A stretch of 64,000 nt of DNA from Celoporthe dispersa (lineage: Eukaryota; Ascomycota; Sordariomycetes; Diaporthales; Cryphonectriaceae). Position numbers and translations under genes: made by a program. The stretch spans positions 1,438,501-1,502,500 of the forward strand of contig WAID01000005.1 of the NCBI GenBank assembly GCA_016584495.1, given 5' to 3'. Under the pieces are notes generated by a model. The model was not told the origin of the DNA and did not search any database. It saw only the letters and a program-made list of their open reading frames with translations. Shown piece by piece: positions 44,401 to 56,545 of the stretch (within the stretch, counting starts at the first letter, position 1; every line of letters starts with the position of its first letter).

Positions 44401-44683
44401 GCAACTAGCACTCGATGCGTCTCGACCAGCCGTTACCTACCCAGCCAGCAATCGATACGACAGAGAGGGGATCCCTAAGAATCACCTCCGACAACACACG
44501 CACAAGTCGACCCTCTCGAGCAGGCCCAGACCACCAACTACGGTTGGCTTCTCCAGACCTATACAAAATAGGCACTACGTCTCGTGCTCTTCGCCATGTT
44601 CGGCAACCTCGCCCACCTCAGTATGTCCTCCTCCCTAGCCTTCTCCTGCTCGTCTACTCTCGCACCATGTATCATAACTCGAA

Positions 44684-44697
44684 CCCCCCCCCCCCCC
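44684..44697. repeat. Poly-C run of 14
   Basis: Fourteen C in a row inside a possible first exon or 5' UTR (after ATGTATCATAACTCGAA at 44667). Its exact length decides whether the frame starting at 44667 continues, so it may be a place where the start of the next gene is obscured. Confidence 0.85.
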
Positions 44698-44945
44698 ACA
44701 AGTCACCTGGTGGCGGTTGCCTGCCTCGGCAGTGCGTCGAAAGGGTCAAGCTCACGTTGGCATTGTCTTGCCACATCTGCCGTCTTGGTTCGGATGCTGG
44801 ACCGTGTCTGATCGACTTTGGTACCATGTCTTGCTCCAAGCGTCTCAAGGACCCTCGTTCATCCGCATTATCCATTCCTTCTTCCCTCTCGCCCTCGTGC
44901 TCCAACCCCTACCCATTTTCTATCTGTCCTTGGATACTGACACAG

Positions 44946-46701
44946 GTCTTTCAGTTCCCCTCCACCACTGGCGGCCTATGGACCCCCAAAGGATATTCCA
45001 CCCCCCACACCGGTACATTTCCCGCAGTGTCTGCCAGGGGCTGCCAGGCCTCACCCGGCCGGGCCTGGACCGGAGCTGCAGAGTCTGCCGGCTCTCCTTC
45101 AGACACTTGCTCGGCCAGCAGACCAGGTCGAGATCGCTCATCTCGAGGCCCTAGGTGTTCATGTGACTCCCGACGTCCCGCTCGCCCAGCTCGTGCCGGA
45201 CCCGCTGTACCTGCCGGATTTCGCGAGGTGGGAGTCTCTAACGCAGGAACAGGTTCATGCTGTCGATGGTGAGTCTCGATCGGTGCTATGTAATGGCAGA
45301 TTGTCACCGGGCGCTTCCAAGTACCTGGATCTGCAGCAGTGCCTCCTCACTGCGAACGATCGAGCCTTTCGCTCTGTGAGGAGGGTGGCCCCAAAGCCTG
45401 GCGAGCAATACGTGAGGCTGGGCTACTGTCACGACTTCTTCCGGTCTCTGGAGATTCTGACGGGGTACTGGGAGGATACCTCAAACGCAAGGCTTTCTTC
45501 TTCTGTAGGGGCAGATGGGAAAGCCCCAGCTGAAGGCAGTGGCAAAGCCAACGTCACACCCGACAGCGAAGGCGTCGCGTTCTACCGCACAAGTGCGGGC
45601 TCCTCCATGCCAGCTCAGCACCGCACGCAGCTCCTCGCTTCCTTCCTCAAGCTCGTCACTTACGACTTCTCTTGCAACCTCGCGACCCGTCAGGAGCCTC
45701 GACTGTACGTCAAGACTCTAAGCCCGGACTACAGGCACTCCTCCTTCTCCTCCGGCTGCAGCTTCATCTACCGCACACCGTCCGACCGCGAATCTGCCAA
45801 GCGTGGTATTGTCGAGGGCCCCGTCGCGGCCGTCAGCCCGCGCCACACAACTGTCTTCCCTCCCACTGGTCGGGAGCGCGATTCGGTTATTGACTTGTCG
45901 CGCGAGATCATTGCAGCGCTGATTACGGCGCAACAACGCGCCCGGGAGGGCAGGCAGGAAGAGCGCATTGGTCAGGGCGCGTGGTGGGCGACGAGACCGC
46001 GCTGGGGCGGTGGGCCCGGCGGCCCAATTGGCAAGGAGGCAGAGCACCTAGAGACCAGAGACGCCGCTGCCCTTCTGGTCGGGGACAAGGACGAGAGGCC
46101 TACCAAGGACCCTGTAGAAGGCGACAATCCACCTGCTATTGGTAAACACAAGAGCCCTTCGCCGGCCACTGGCCGATCATCGTCACGTGGCTCATCGCTC
46201 CGCGGTTCGTCGTCATCATCACGCACTTCGGAAGGTTCGTCCTCAACGATGCGGCCCCCCAACCCCAAGCGGCCCCGCAAGGGACTGGCCATCTACGATG
46301 CGTACCGCATGGTCCGCCCACCCGCCACGCAGTGGGACCCAAAGACTAGGTACACTGCTATCGGCCGGCAGCGCGGTACCGACTACGACGACGTATTCGT
46401 GATCAGCTCGCTGTTTCACCACATGTCTATCCTCAGAGTCAGGGTTCCGGATCGGCTGCTGGGTGTCCTCAGCAGCTCTGAGCCCGACACAGGCGTGAAC
46501 GGTCGAGGCAAGGTAGAGGTCTGGCGGACGCGGTGGTTCGACTTCTTCATAGCCCAGGACAGGGTGGAGGCAATGAGGGCCCTCTGGGTTGTCATGGCGT
46601 ACGTCATGCGGAAATCCCAGGATGACGGAGCAGGGAGCGATGAGGAAGGCATCAAGGTCTTGAAGGGTCGCGAGGCCAAGAAGGAAGGCTCGAAAGGATA
46701 G
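44946..46701 (+). CDS. Unrecognised fungal protein, start not resolved
   Basis: The frame is open from just after an in-frame stop at 44938-44940 to the stop at 46699. It begins at a 3' splice site (AG at 44944-44945 or 44953-44954), so at least one upstream exon exists; the phase required is 2. The N-terminal part is Pro-rich (SPPPLAAYGPPKDIPPPTP) and leads into a helical stretch ending DQVEIAHLEALGVHV. Conserved-looking blocks follow: PDPLYLPDFARWESLTQEQV, QYVRLGYCHDFFRSLEILTG, LLASFLKLVTYDFSCNL, then a long Arg/Ser/Gly-rich disordered region, and a C-terminal domain with WDPKTRYTAIGRQRGTDYDD, FVISSLFHHMSILRVRV and WFDFFIAQDRVEAMRALWVV. Balanced composition and length of over 580 residues make it certainly coding. 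No catalytic motif or known domain is recognised. Confidence 0.75.
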
Positions 46702-47397
46702 GATCTCTTCGGGCGGAACCTATCGCTGCGTCGGATGACCTCGTGGCCACCTTTCAGGGGGCCGGGAGAGGACGTCGCCTCGGTAGGGTAAGCATATCCT
46801 CGCAACAAACAAGTGTGATGGAGACTCCTGTAGCGTAGGGCGTTTCTTTTGTGGCGCTGGGGGGAATCCAACAAGGCATGAAGTGAGCACAACACAGCTC
46901 CGGTTTTTCTTTCGAGTATAGCATCGTTCTCAATTAGAGGCCAGCCTAGATTTGGGTTAATGTGCTAAATCTCGCATGTTCTACCCTACCTATACCTTGC
47001 TGTAGTGTCGGGGACTGACTGTGTGGTGCGCTTCGGTCATATCATTCAGCTCTCATCTGCACGCTTTCTTCTTCAAACGTCGGATCCATGAGTCCGAAGA
47101 CTTTGCTAGGGCTGACATGTGACTGACCGGCCTTTGGGCTGACTCTTTCCATTCACAGCGAATTTCGTCTCGAGTGCTCGAGAATGATTCTCAGGCAAGT
47201 CTTGGAGAACCTCGACCTCTTCGCCTCCAATCGTTTAGGACAAGGCATTTGGAGTCAGAGACTTGGTTCACTTATTGAGCTCGTCGTAGAAGCCGGGGGC
47301 TTGAGAAGCTGGAGAATGTATTTACATAAAGCTGGAACAAGTAAGAGCCTCACAAATTGCCACTGCCAATCGTCTCAAACCTTGTTGTACATGACAT
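46702..47397. other. Spacer between convergent genes
   Basis: About 700 bp shared 3' region between the unrecognised protein gene and the SAT4-like gene. No coding signal seen. Confidence 0.55.
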
Positions 47398-48956
47398 CTA
47401 ATATCTCTTTTCCCTCGGGCGATAAATCTCTTGCCCTTGAGCAACCCCGGAGCTTATCTCGAACCGCCTTGTGACGTAGTTCCCGGGCAGGCCCAGGTGT
47501 ATGGCTTCCGGTAGCTGCTCGCCCTCTCGCGAGATGAACGGCCAGGGCCGATTGTAGTCCGCCTCCTGGAAGAGCTTCTCCTCCGATCCCGAGCGCGTGA
47601 TGCCTTGTGCAGGCCCTATAGTCGTGTCCGGCTGCCCCTGAAACTTCGGCCTTGCCTCGCTATCATGGGCGCTTCGTGAGCTTTTCATCGTAGACGCCAA
47701 CTCGTAAGATTTGAAGCGCGAGTCGGGACCGCCGGTCACGCTGGAGTCGCCGTGCTTGTTGCGGTACCGGCCCCAGATGGCTTTCATCGATGGGAGGTTC
47801 ATGGCGATGATGGCGGATTGTATCTCGATGGCGGCGATGATGATCTCCTCGAGCTGGCGTGTCTCATTGGGACTCGACACGAGCGAGGGAATGACTGACA
47901 GGCGGACGCAGGCCACGACGACCGAGCAGAGCCCGAAGCTCATGACGAAGACGATCTGCAACTTCTTCCGGGTGGAGATCTGCAGACTCCAGACCACGGC
48001 GACTGGAAGGGCCAGGATGTAGAGGTCCATAACGATATTCTGTATGTAGTAGTTGAGTTTTGAAATTAGTAACAGGCTCTCCTCTTTGATGATTCTTGGC
48101 GCTGGCGAGATCACAGAATGGGGTCGGACTGACGAGGACGGGAGGGATGATAAGGACCGTAAGCTGGTCCAGACACACCGCGTTGGGTACCGAGGCTGGG
48201 TTAAAAATTGCTTGGAATGAATTGCACTGAAGGCATGTGAGGAGTCTTCTTGACGTTCAGCTTTTTTCTCCTTAGAGTGTGTGAATCTTTAATGGTTGTA
48301 GGGTCGTGTGGCTTACATGCTGGCGAGGTATATAGAACCGTTGATAGCCAGTCCCGCGAAGACGAATTTGCGATTCGCTGTGCTTGTCCATATCCGAAGG
48401 AAGAAGAGAAGAAAAGTAATTTTGATAACAAAGTGCAATGTGTACACAACAACTTCCTCGGAGAAGATGACCTGTAGCATCATTTGGCATTAGCCCTAGA
48501 GTAAACACGATGGGGAATGCTGAGCAAGTGATTATGAAATATAACACGGAGTGGCCTCTACTCACCTTGTAGAATGTATAACCTCCTATGCCACATGTCA
48601 TGCCGGGTCTGAGAGGCACAATATTAGCGTTTTGTAGAACGTCCTACAGGCCATGAAAGCAGGCGTACAATCCACAGCCTCCACTTAAAAGCACTTGAAG
48701 CAAGCCCTGCTGCACGAGCATCGCAGCCTGTAGTTTCATTCGTGGAGCTATCAGTAGGTGGTCTGCGGTCAAAGAGTGATGGTGATATTGGTTGCTGGCA
48801 GCATACAAGGACAACAACGGATGCAGAGTCGTCGGGACCCCATGATCTCATAATCACGAGATGTGCATAGTATCTCAGGATTGTAGTCAAGAGACCCATA
48901 GCGAAGGTAGTATACGCTATCGCATAGGCTCCATCATATAGAGCCAGACTAGCCAT
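47398..48956 (-). CDS. SAT4-like (fungal rhodopsin-domain) seven-helix membrane protein
   Basis: Multi-exon gene reconstructed by splice phases: 48956-48807, 48727-48669, 48608-48566, 48471-48317, 48245 to about 48145, and about 48085-47398. The product has the family's order: first helix and RYYAHLVIMRSWGPDD, a helix with LVQQGLLQVLLSGG, GLPGMTCGIGGYTFYKVIFS (usual G-x-G-x-x loop), EEVVVYTLHFVIKITFLLFF followed by LRIW, a helix ending YLAS, a Cys-containing loop CLQCNSFQAIFNP...NAVCLDQ, IVMDLYILALPVAVVWSLQI, and FVMSFGLCSVVVACVRLSVI, then IEIQSAIIAMNLPSMKAIWG and a polar cytosolic tail. Members are common in Pezizomycotina; no function is established and most lack retinal-binding Lys. The border between the fifth and sixth exon is the weakest part. 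DNA here is AT-richer than in the housekeeping block but the frame is intact. Confidence 0.82.
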
Positions 48957-51900
48957 CTTGTATATTAATTATGTGTCGGCGAAATCCAAGGGCAAGAGAT
49001 GCGCAGAGTCTATCACGAAGGAAGAGGAGCAGCGTAAACTGCAGTCAGCTGTGCTGGGGAGGGCATTTATGGGAGAGGAGGAGGGCCACATATAGCAGAC
49101 CTTTGATAGACGAGTAAAGGATTCGACCATGAATCCCCCAGGCCGCTCGCGCACACCATCCTGGAGCCCAACATAGTGTCTGCGTCTGACACTAGCACAC
49201 TCACTTCAGAAGCTAGTCCAGTACCAGAAGAACCGGGGTTGAGACGGTTATTGATGCTCGCGGCACGTCGGGATCAACTATCAGCAAGCCTGGTCATTCG
49301 ATGTAGTAATTTCTGTCACCAAGCAGGCCAAAGTCTAACTAAAAGAGGTCTTGAAACTCAAGGCCCAAACAGCTTGTCCCTCCTCCTCAGCATCAGAGAT
49401 AGTAGAGCTTTATGTGAAGCGACCGAAATTTAGCACACGAAGTTTCCTGCACACAATTTGGATAGCTTTTGAGTGACCAAGTAATTGGGTGTCAGTTCTT
49501 CCAGATAGGACCGAGTCTTAGTTACTGTACTCCCAGGTGTATTCAAGTTTTTTCCCCCACTGTTTTGCTGCAACATGTTTCTATCGATTTTCCACCATGA
49601 AAATCTCAACTTTATAAATATAAGTAAAAAATAAAATATATAAAGTCGCGGTAAAACAGTGGGGAACAAGACTTGAAAACACCTGGGAGTAGTACTCCTT
49701 TGGTTCGGGACGGGACCGAGCCGGAGCCGGGACAGCACGCCCAAACACCGAAGTGCTTAAAAATAACAGCAACACCAACTACATCTGTTTTGTTCGGTAA
49801 TACTTCTAGTCTAGTGGCATATTACTCGATAAAAAACATGCATATGATTATGGATCGGCAGTCTCCCTTACTAACAGAGGAAAATGGACGAAGGGCAATC
49901 TCAAGTAAGGCATACACTTCTCAGTCAGCTGCTAAATGATATACCATGTCTTAGCTCAAAGTGATAATTTGCACCTGGAGCCCTCAGACGGATGAAAATG
50001 CACTGATACATAAGGAAGTCTTGCTAATACCTAAGCTTGGTTAGTTGTGCTCTAGTATCGTTGTCCACTCTTGTTCGGTGTGCCCAGATCATCCTTCAAG
50101 AGCATTTCGAAACTCAAATTTAATTATAAAACAACTAAGCATGAATAGCAAGCCGGTAAGGTGTGATACCATCTAGGCTGATCGGGCACTTTAGTCATAC
50201 AGTAGACGGAGAGAAGGAGAGACCAGGGACGTATCATTTGAATATTGCTCATGAGAGATGGAGTTGTCTGGACTAATTACGACAAGGCAACTCGAAAAAC
50301 TATCAGAATGATCTAATTGGAACCTCTTATCTGGGAGCCATACAGCCTTCACGCATAGATAGAACATTCACAACAAAATCAGGCCATCTTATTCCAGACC
50401 ACGCCAGTCCCTAGCTCACTACTTTGCCTCACGGCCCAGGTACTTGATCAGGTACTTTACTTGCAGAGATGAGAGATCATGAGTCGTAGCATCTGAATGT
50501 TAGTAGATGCCAATCTCTTGTCATCGAGAATATAATCACACCCAGGCTCACATCTTTATCACTATTCATATTCTGCTCAGCAATGACAACGCCTCTACTC
50601 AAACAGAATGTCAATTTCAAGCTCACTGCTCGCAATCTCTCCTCTCCAAAAGACTTATGTACAAAACCGCAGTTTACCCGCAAAACACTAGCGTGCCTGT
50701 CAACGCAAAGATCACAGTCGCAAGCATTTTCTGCTCTCTACACATAATTTTTATTTGATATTTTTTGCTCTCAGGTTAGTGTTGAGCTTCTGAGCTGAGT
50801 GCTGCATGGTGCGAGACTTCATTGGGGGAAAAAAATCAGTGAATTCGAGATTTAGTGCCCTCATTCTAGAATGTTTTGTTTCATTCTTTTAGGAATCGAA
50901 CGTATGGGTAGATCTCTAGAGAGATCGAACGAGCACAGCTGATTGCTCACTTGTACTGACCTCGTAATTTTATGGAGTGTGCCCGAAAGCCGTTCAAAAA
51001 TGGAAGCTTTGAAAAGCGCTCACTCCAAGCCGGCAACCGTGGCGTTCGGCTCTGCTTGCGGAGTGACTATACACACACTACGATCATGTGGAGGCTTGAG
51101 AGCTTTGCTACAGTAGAGGCGACGGTTTTGCAAAACCTTACGAGCTTAAATTATCACATGGAGTTGATGAAATCACGCAAAACGGCAAGCGTTCTACAAC
51201 ACCAAGCGGCCATTGAAATAATCATCAGATTAATGTTAAACGTGCTAGCTCTGAATAATACTGAAACGAATATTCAACTTCCTTGGTTAAAGAAACGATA
51301 GGGTCCTAGGAAGAAATTCATGTGCGATGTGTCACTTAAGCATAACAATACGCTTTTTAGGGATAGGATCTTGGGTATGTTTCCTTTCGAAAGCCTTTGC
51401 TCAAGTGACGCGGCCAAAAGTATTTTCCTTAGCGGACCCAGTGTGGCCTTGCACACATACCACCCGCTTAATCAAAACTGTAGCTGCACTTCAGCGCTCA
51501 AGTCCCCGAGCTGCTGCCTCTGTCGGATTCCAGCACCAAAACCTTTCGCTGAGTCTAGGTATTTTGTAGCCAATTCGACTCTAGTGACATGTTCTCTGAC
51601 TTCGTCTAGTTTCGTTACACAAGACATGGAATTCAAAGAATGATACTAGGCTAGTGACAGCTGTGGCAATATGGAGAGCCGGAGACGTTGTTCACGATGA
51701 CCTGGTCTGCCAGTCTCCTGGATCCTCTACTTTGAGTTTGTGGGAGAGTTGCGGTAGCTGCGGCGTTTATTATTTGGTGAAGGCATGTACCAATCGTCGT
51801 GCCTGCTGCGCACATAGAGAGTGCAAGAGAGTGAAGGGCTTGTCAGAATCTAGGAAGGTAGGGAGGCGTGGTTGCTTTTCGTATATAGGCTAGTCTCCAG

Positions 51901-53294
51901 TCACTAGAATATAAATTGTGTTACCTGAGATATTTTAAGTTGTACTCGGGAATGGTACCTAACTGGCTGCTAACCTGGACCTGAACGTTTGGCGGTGCCC
52001 TCCGCCACAGCGGCTTAGCTTGATGCATACGTGGGCCATTATTTACGTGTTAGCCCAAATATCACACAATCCACCCCTCTCCCATGGAAAGGGGAATCCA
52101 AACGATGGTCCTTTTTCTTTTCCTTCTTCTATGGTGACACAAATGTACAAGACCTGGAAAGTTGCGTCCCAAGAAGGAAAAAAAGGCAGAAAAGGGCGGA
52201 GGGCCCGATAGGCACCAGGCTCAGGAGGGAGAAAGAGAAGTCGCGATGCGGTCTTGACATAGCTATGCAGAAGTTCTGCCGGATGCTATTATTCCACGAG
52301 CATGATTTTGTTATGGATGCCTGTATATAGAATGATGATCTTATGCCGTGTCGCCTGTTGTGCTATTTCTCTGCGCTCACCCTGACGCAAGATGCCGCTT
52401 CTGCCTCATCACTTCTGCAGGTACGGCTCGTGGCTAGACTTGTTTGAGGAGGGGAAGGCTAAGGTTCGGCCGCTGTACATAAAAAAAGATATTACTGCTA
52501 CACTGCGGAGGAATCGGGACGTCACCAGGACAGCGATAATGCGGCCATGCAACGCTTTCGTATTCGGCTAGTATCTGGAGAGCTGAGCGCTCAGCCTCAC
52601 AGGCACCTCACACGCAAGGTGTGCGCCACATGTCAGCAAGCAATCTCCGCCTGTCGCTGTGGTCAGGGTGCATGATCTGCTGCAGATCGAGGTTGGAATG
52701 GGACTGAAGGGATGGGAGCAATAAACAGGAAAAAAAAAAAAAGGCAAGGCGTAGTAGGGGTGTGAGATTGCCTTGGGTCATCACTTGGCTAGCATGCATA
52801 TGTTAGGCACGGAGGTTGCGGAACGAATTTGCAGCCATGCTGGAAAGGTGGTGGGGGGCTTGCAGACGTTACGTGCGTAGGGGACAAGTCCAGACTTGGA
52901 AAAACGTAGCAAGGGCTGAACGAAGAGAAGACATTGGTTCGGAGACACGGGATAGTGACGGACGATGATCGACCTGCCCGATATCCTGTCCTAGGGTGCA
53001 AACTAGGGGGTTTTTTTTTCTTTCCTTTTCTTTTGTGACCAGGCCTCCAAGATGCAAAAAAACCATGGTACTACTCCATCGACTTGTCGTCTGCCTCGGC
53101 CCTTCTTTCGTGGCCCAGGACGTAATTACTCGGCAGGATGCGACAAATTTAAGCATCTTGCGAAGGACGAACCGCGTCAGACGGCCGCCTTGGCACGGGC
53201 CGTGATGACGAGCGTTCGGGGGAAATACGCGAGAAACACAGCGTCCACTTCATCTAGGTCTCCTCTCTGTTACCAATGTTGAAGGTTTAGAGCC
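48957..53294. other. AT-rich gene desert
   Basis: 4.3 kb of visibly lower GC, with stops in all frames and only short frames lacking domains or splice patterns. Holds the foldback repeat at 49529-49691. No recognisable transposon gene, but the composition would suit repeat-derived DNA altered by RIP-type C-to-T mutation. Confidence 0.55.
49529..49691. repeat. Imperfect foldback (inverted repeat) element
   Basis: Left arm 49529-49574 (ACTCCCAGGTGTATTCAAGT...) and right arm 49645-49691 are reverse complements over about 46 bp with roughly seven mismatches, mostly C/T or A/G. The loop of about 70 bp is very AT-rich (CTATCGATTTTCC... to ...AAATATATAAAG). No coding potential. It could be a small MITE-like relic, a cruciform-forming terminator-like structure, or a hairpin RNA source. 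Confidence 0.7.
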
Positions 53295-53885
53295 TCATCC
53301 AGAGCCAAGGTCCAGTGCGAGGGCGGGTGTTGAGTCTGGGATCCGGTCTCGCGGATCGTCCAAGGAGTCAAACACCACCTTGGGGCCCACGTGCACTGCC
53401 AGGCCCGAGCTGGACAAAACAGAAAAGAAAAGAAGAAAGGAAAGAAAGAGCCCAAAAAATACCATTAAGACAGGCTCAGGCTCAGGCATCAGTAAAGAGA
53501 CATACTTGACATGGTCGATGAGCCGGCACAAGGCCCCCTCCCCAATCACAGTTGGAATAAGCATCAGCTTGTTGGCGTGGGGCGCACTGCCTGAAGTGTC
53601 CTCGATACCCAAAGGGGGCGGGCTGTCAGATGGTGAGACATGTCTCTGTGGCTAGGCTATGCGTGAGGGTGTATTCCATCACTATCACAAGGGCAGGCAG
53701 TCATGGTGTTGAGGCCAAAAGTGCGTTGCCATTGGGCGTGTCCAGCCGCGTGGCGTCCCGACTTTCAGCACATCGGTCGTCCCGTGGATCTCCTCCCCGC
53801 AGAGAGGCAGTGTATGAGACTGAGTTGTCTGTGCGTCTGTGTGGTGCAGGCAGGTCCCGAAGTCGTTTCCCAACTTGGCCTGCAT
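53295..53885 (-). CDS. Candidate three-exon gene, family not recognised
   Basis: Three frames join in phase through good GT-AG introns: about 53885-53689, intron 53688-53623 (GTGATA...TCTGACAG), 53622-53506, intron 53505-53410 (GTATGT with a long pyrimidine tract before TTTTGTCCAG), and 53409-53295. The joined frame runs from MQAKLGNDFGTCLHHTDA through HTLPLCGEEIHGTTDVLKVG, FPPPLGIEDTSGSAPHANKL, MLIPTVIGEGALCRLIDHV, GLAVHVGPKVVFDSLDDPRD to ALALDLGSG. The splice phases agreeing twice, and the second intron's strong borders, argue for a real gene. The 5' end is uncertain; more exons may lie in 53890-54200. I recognise no domain. Confidence 0.4.
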
Positions 53886-56545
53886 GGGATGGGTTCAACG
53901 TAGCAGCAGCTCACGCCTGAGAAAGGATTTTCCCAAAGCGAGGCAAGGTCGGCCTTCGCTACTCCCGTATTTGGGTGCACGTGTATGTATAGTTCCTCCA
54001 AGAATTGCAATCCCACCCCCTCCTCCCTCCTTTCCGACGCGAAGCCGTTCCAGACCTGGCTGCCACGTGGCCTGACATCTGCGTGTGTGGTGTGGTGTGG
54101 TGGGCACAACCCGTCCATAATGATGGAAGCAAGAGCAGATTCTGCACGAGGACGGATGTGACGGGAGTGGGAGGTAGAGGGGAAGGAAAAAAAAACACGA
54201 AATGGCCCGGCCTGGCCCTGGGCCCTGGAAGGCGAGAGCGAGGTTATAGTGGCAGCGGGAAATCAGAGTTCCGAGTAAACCAGAGTTTCTGGTGGTCGGG
54301 CGGCTGGATTCGAATCCTCTTGGGGCCTATCGGCCGGGCCCATCCATGGTGAGTAGAGCCTGCAGCGGGTGGTGCATTCGTTCTGGGGCCTGCAGCACTC
54401 GGAGGAGGAGCTGAAGCTGCGGTCGAGGGGAGCGAGAGGACAGAGGGTTGCATTGCTTAGCCGAGTCGGACAGGAAGGGAGAGACAGAGGACGGGGCCGG
54501 CTCGTCCTGCGACGCAACCTCTGAGCCTGGGTTGAGCCTAGCCCGGCCGCAGTGCTCCGCCTCAACCAGCCTGCGGCAAAGGCCGATTGGTCAGGGACGA
54601 GGCCCAGCAATCTTGATTCTGAGTTTTGAGGTTCATGGGAGTTGTTTTTGTCGTCGTGCAACCAGGGCCAACTCCTCCCTCTCCCCCCCCCCGGGCCGCC
54701 TACTAATTCACAGCTGTGCGATGTAGTTATATTGACTGGCTGTATAGTCTTGTGAGTATGAGAAAGAGAAGGAAGAAGGAGAAAAAGAAGGAAGAAGGAG
54801 AAAAAGAAAGGAAGAACACACACACACACACACACACACAACAACAACCAAAAAAAAAAAAATACAGGGTCCAAGGTTCTACGTATCTCTACTACGACCT
54901 ATCCACAGGCTTGTCTGTGGGCATAGGGATCTACGTACAAGAGGTGCCACGATACTCTGATTCAGCCTCGGCCCAGTGGTGTGGTGATGATTCAAAAGGG
55001 CGAGACGACGACGCACAGGGCCTGTCTAGTGTATATGGCTTACAGCGTCATGCCATCATAGCACCTTTATGATTTACACACACAGGCTCACTTACACGCG
55101 CACACACCCACACTCACCACACACACCATATACGACATGCGCTTGGCATTTCTAAATTTATGATTGTCGTGTCGGCTCGAGATTAAGTTTCTGAGATACA
55201 CGCATCATATATGCACATGACACCATAGTTTTCTAGGCCCTGACCGTTTGCTCACACAGCCCTCGCAACCTAATGCAACATGACCCCTGCGTCTGTTGTC
55301 CTTGGTACTGTTTGTTGTATATCCTATCTATTGCCATAGTATGTAATATACCGTAATATACTATGTATATATGTACCTCTACCATGTACAGTGAGTTGTA
55401 TGCATGTAACCTGCTGTAACATGGTGTGTGTGTGTGTGTATGCAACTCAACTCCGCCCAGCCCACGGTGAGCCACCCTCCCCGCTCTCCCCGCTACGACC
55501 ACCCTCCTCCTCCTCCATTTTCCTCTCCATACACTACCATTGTAACATGGGACAGTAGTGGCAAAGCACTGGCGCAAGTCGAACTGTGACGGCCGCTGGG
55601 GTTATCCACACCAACAAGTTCATCAGTCTCTCTGTTCTTTCCACTTTTTCCAACCACCCCCCCCCCTTTCTCCTGTCTCCTCCACCTTTCTGCGTACTGG
55701 GTTGGTGTTTTTTTTCTTTCTTCTTCTTCGCATCCTGTTTTTTCTCTCTTTTTCTTGCCAAATTGCTACGTTGCCAGTTCATCTCAGCCCCGATGTGACA
55801 AAACAACTCCAACCCAGCCCAATCTCCCCCTCCATTTCCTCCTCACCCCTCCTCCGGGAATTCGGCTCAGGCTGGCGGGACGAAACTGGGGCCCGACGTA
55901 GCGACACGCCTAATCAAAAAGAGAGAAAAGAAAGAGAAAAGGAAAGGGAGAAAAAAAAAAAGTCATCTTCGTGGCTTGTCGTCTTTGGTCCTATCACAAC
56001 CCCGGAATGACCCCTCCCACCCTGTCCTGCCGCTTGTCCTGCCGCCTGTCCTGCCCTGCCCTTGCCCTGCCTTAACTCTTCTACCGCGCAATTCGTCGCG
56101 ACCCAGTTTATCTCGGATCTTCCCATCACCACGTTGCTTAGTTCTATTATATAGGACCCTTATGCGACTCTCCCGCCTCGGGTCCTCCATCTGCTCTTCT
56201 GTCTTGGCATCCTGCCTCGGCCCCTAATCCAAGCACAGAGAGAGCTCTACCGCCACGGCTGGCTCTCTCTTTCTCTCTCTCTCTTATCGCGTTCTCTCTC
56301 TCTTCCGTGCTCGGCGCCCTCCTCGAACCACCCGTGAACTGAAGCTCGAAACCCCTCTTCCTCCTCCCCCCCTCTCGGCCGAGACCTCCCAACAGCCTCG
56401 ACCTGCGTCTCCTCGCCGTCCTTCTCCTCCTCTTCACCACCTTCTACGGCACGTCCAGCTCCGTGCGAGAAGAGTAGAGCCGCCCACGAAGCGCCGAGAG
56501 TACCACAGGCTTTGGAGGTTCCGGCTGGGCCAGAGGCAATACGTC
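53886..56545. other. Upstream region of the metacaspase gene
   Basis: 2.7 kb without a recognised gene. Contains an AC microsatellite (54816-54842), a TG microsatellite (55424-55439), a long pyrimidine-rich leader with CCTGCC repeats (about 56020-56072) and CTCTCT stretches (56264-56310) just upstream of the metacaspase, which probably form its 5' UTR. Confidence 0.55.
54816..54842. repeat. (AC)n microsatellite
   Basis: About thirteen AC units followed by an A-rich stretch, flanked on the left by a GA/AAG-rich purine tract. Confidence 0.9.

Larger units (their letters stand above)
40783..44945. other. Long gene-free region between divergent genes
   Basis: 4.2 kb. Contains a G run (40853-40863), a GA microsatellite (41461-41489), T/G runs (42778-42830) and an AC repeat (43376-43402). 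Frames are short or low-complexity (Ser/Arg/Pro) with no domain. The right end must hold the promoter and first exon of the gene at 44946-46701; the ATG at 44596 or 44667 are candidates. Confidence 0.5.

Noticed and set aside
54307..54320. GGATTCGAATCC motif resembling a tRNA T-loop
   Set aside because: It is a simple palindrome; no acceptor stem, D arm or anticodon arm can be folded around it on either strand.
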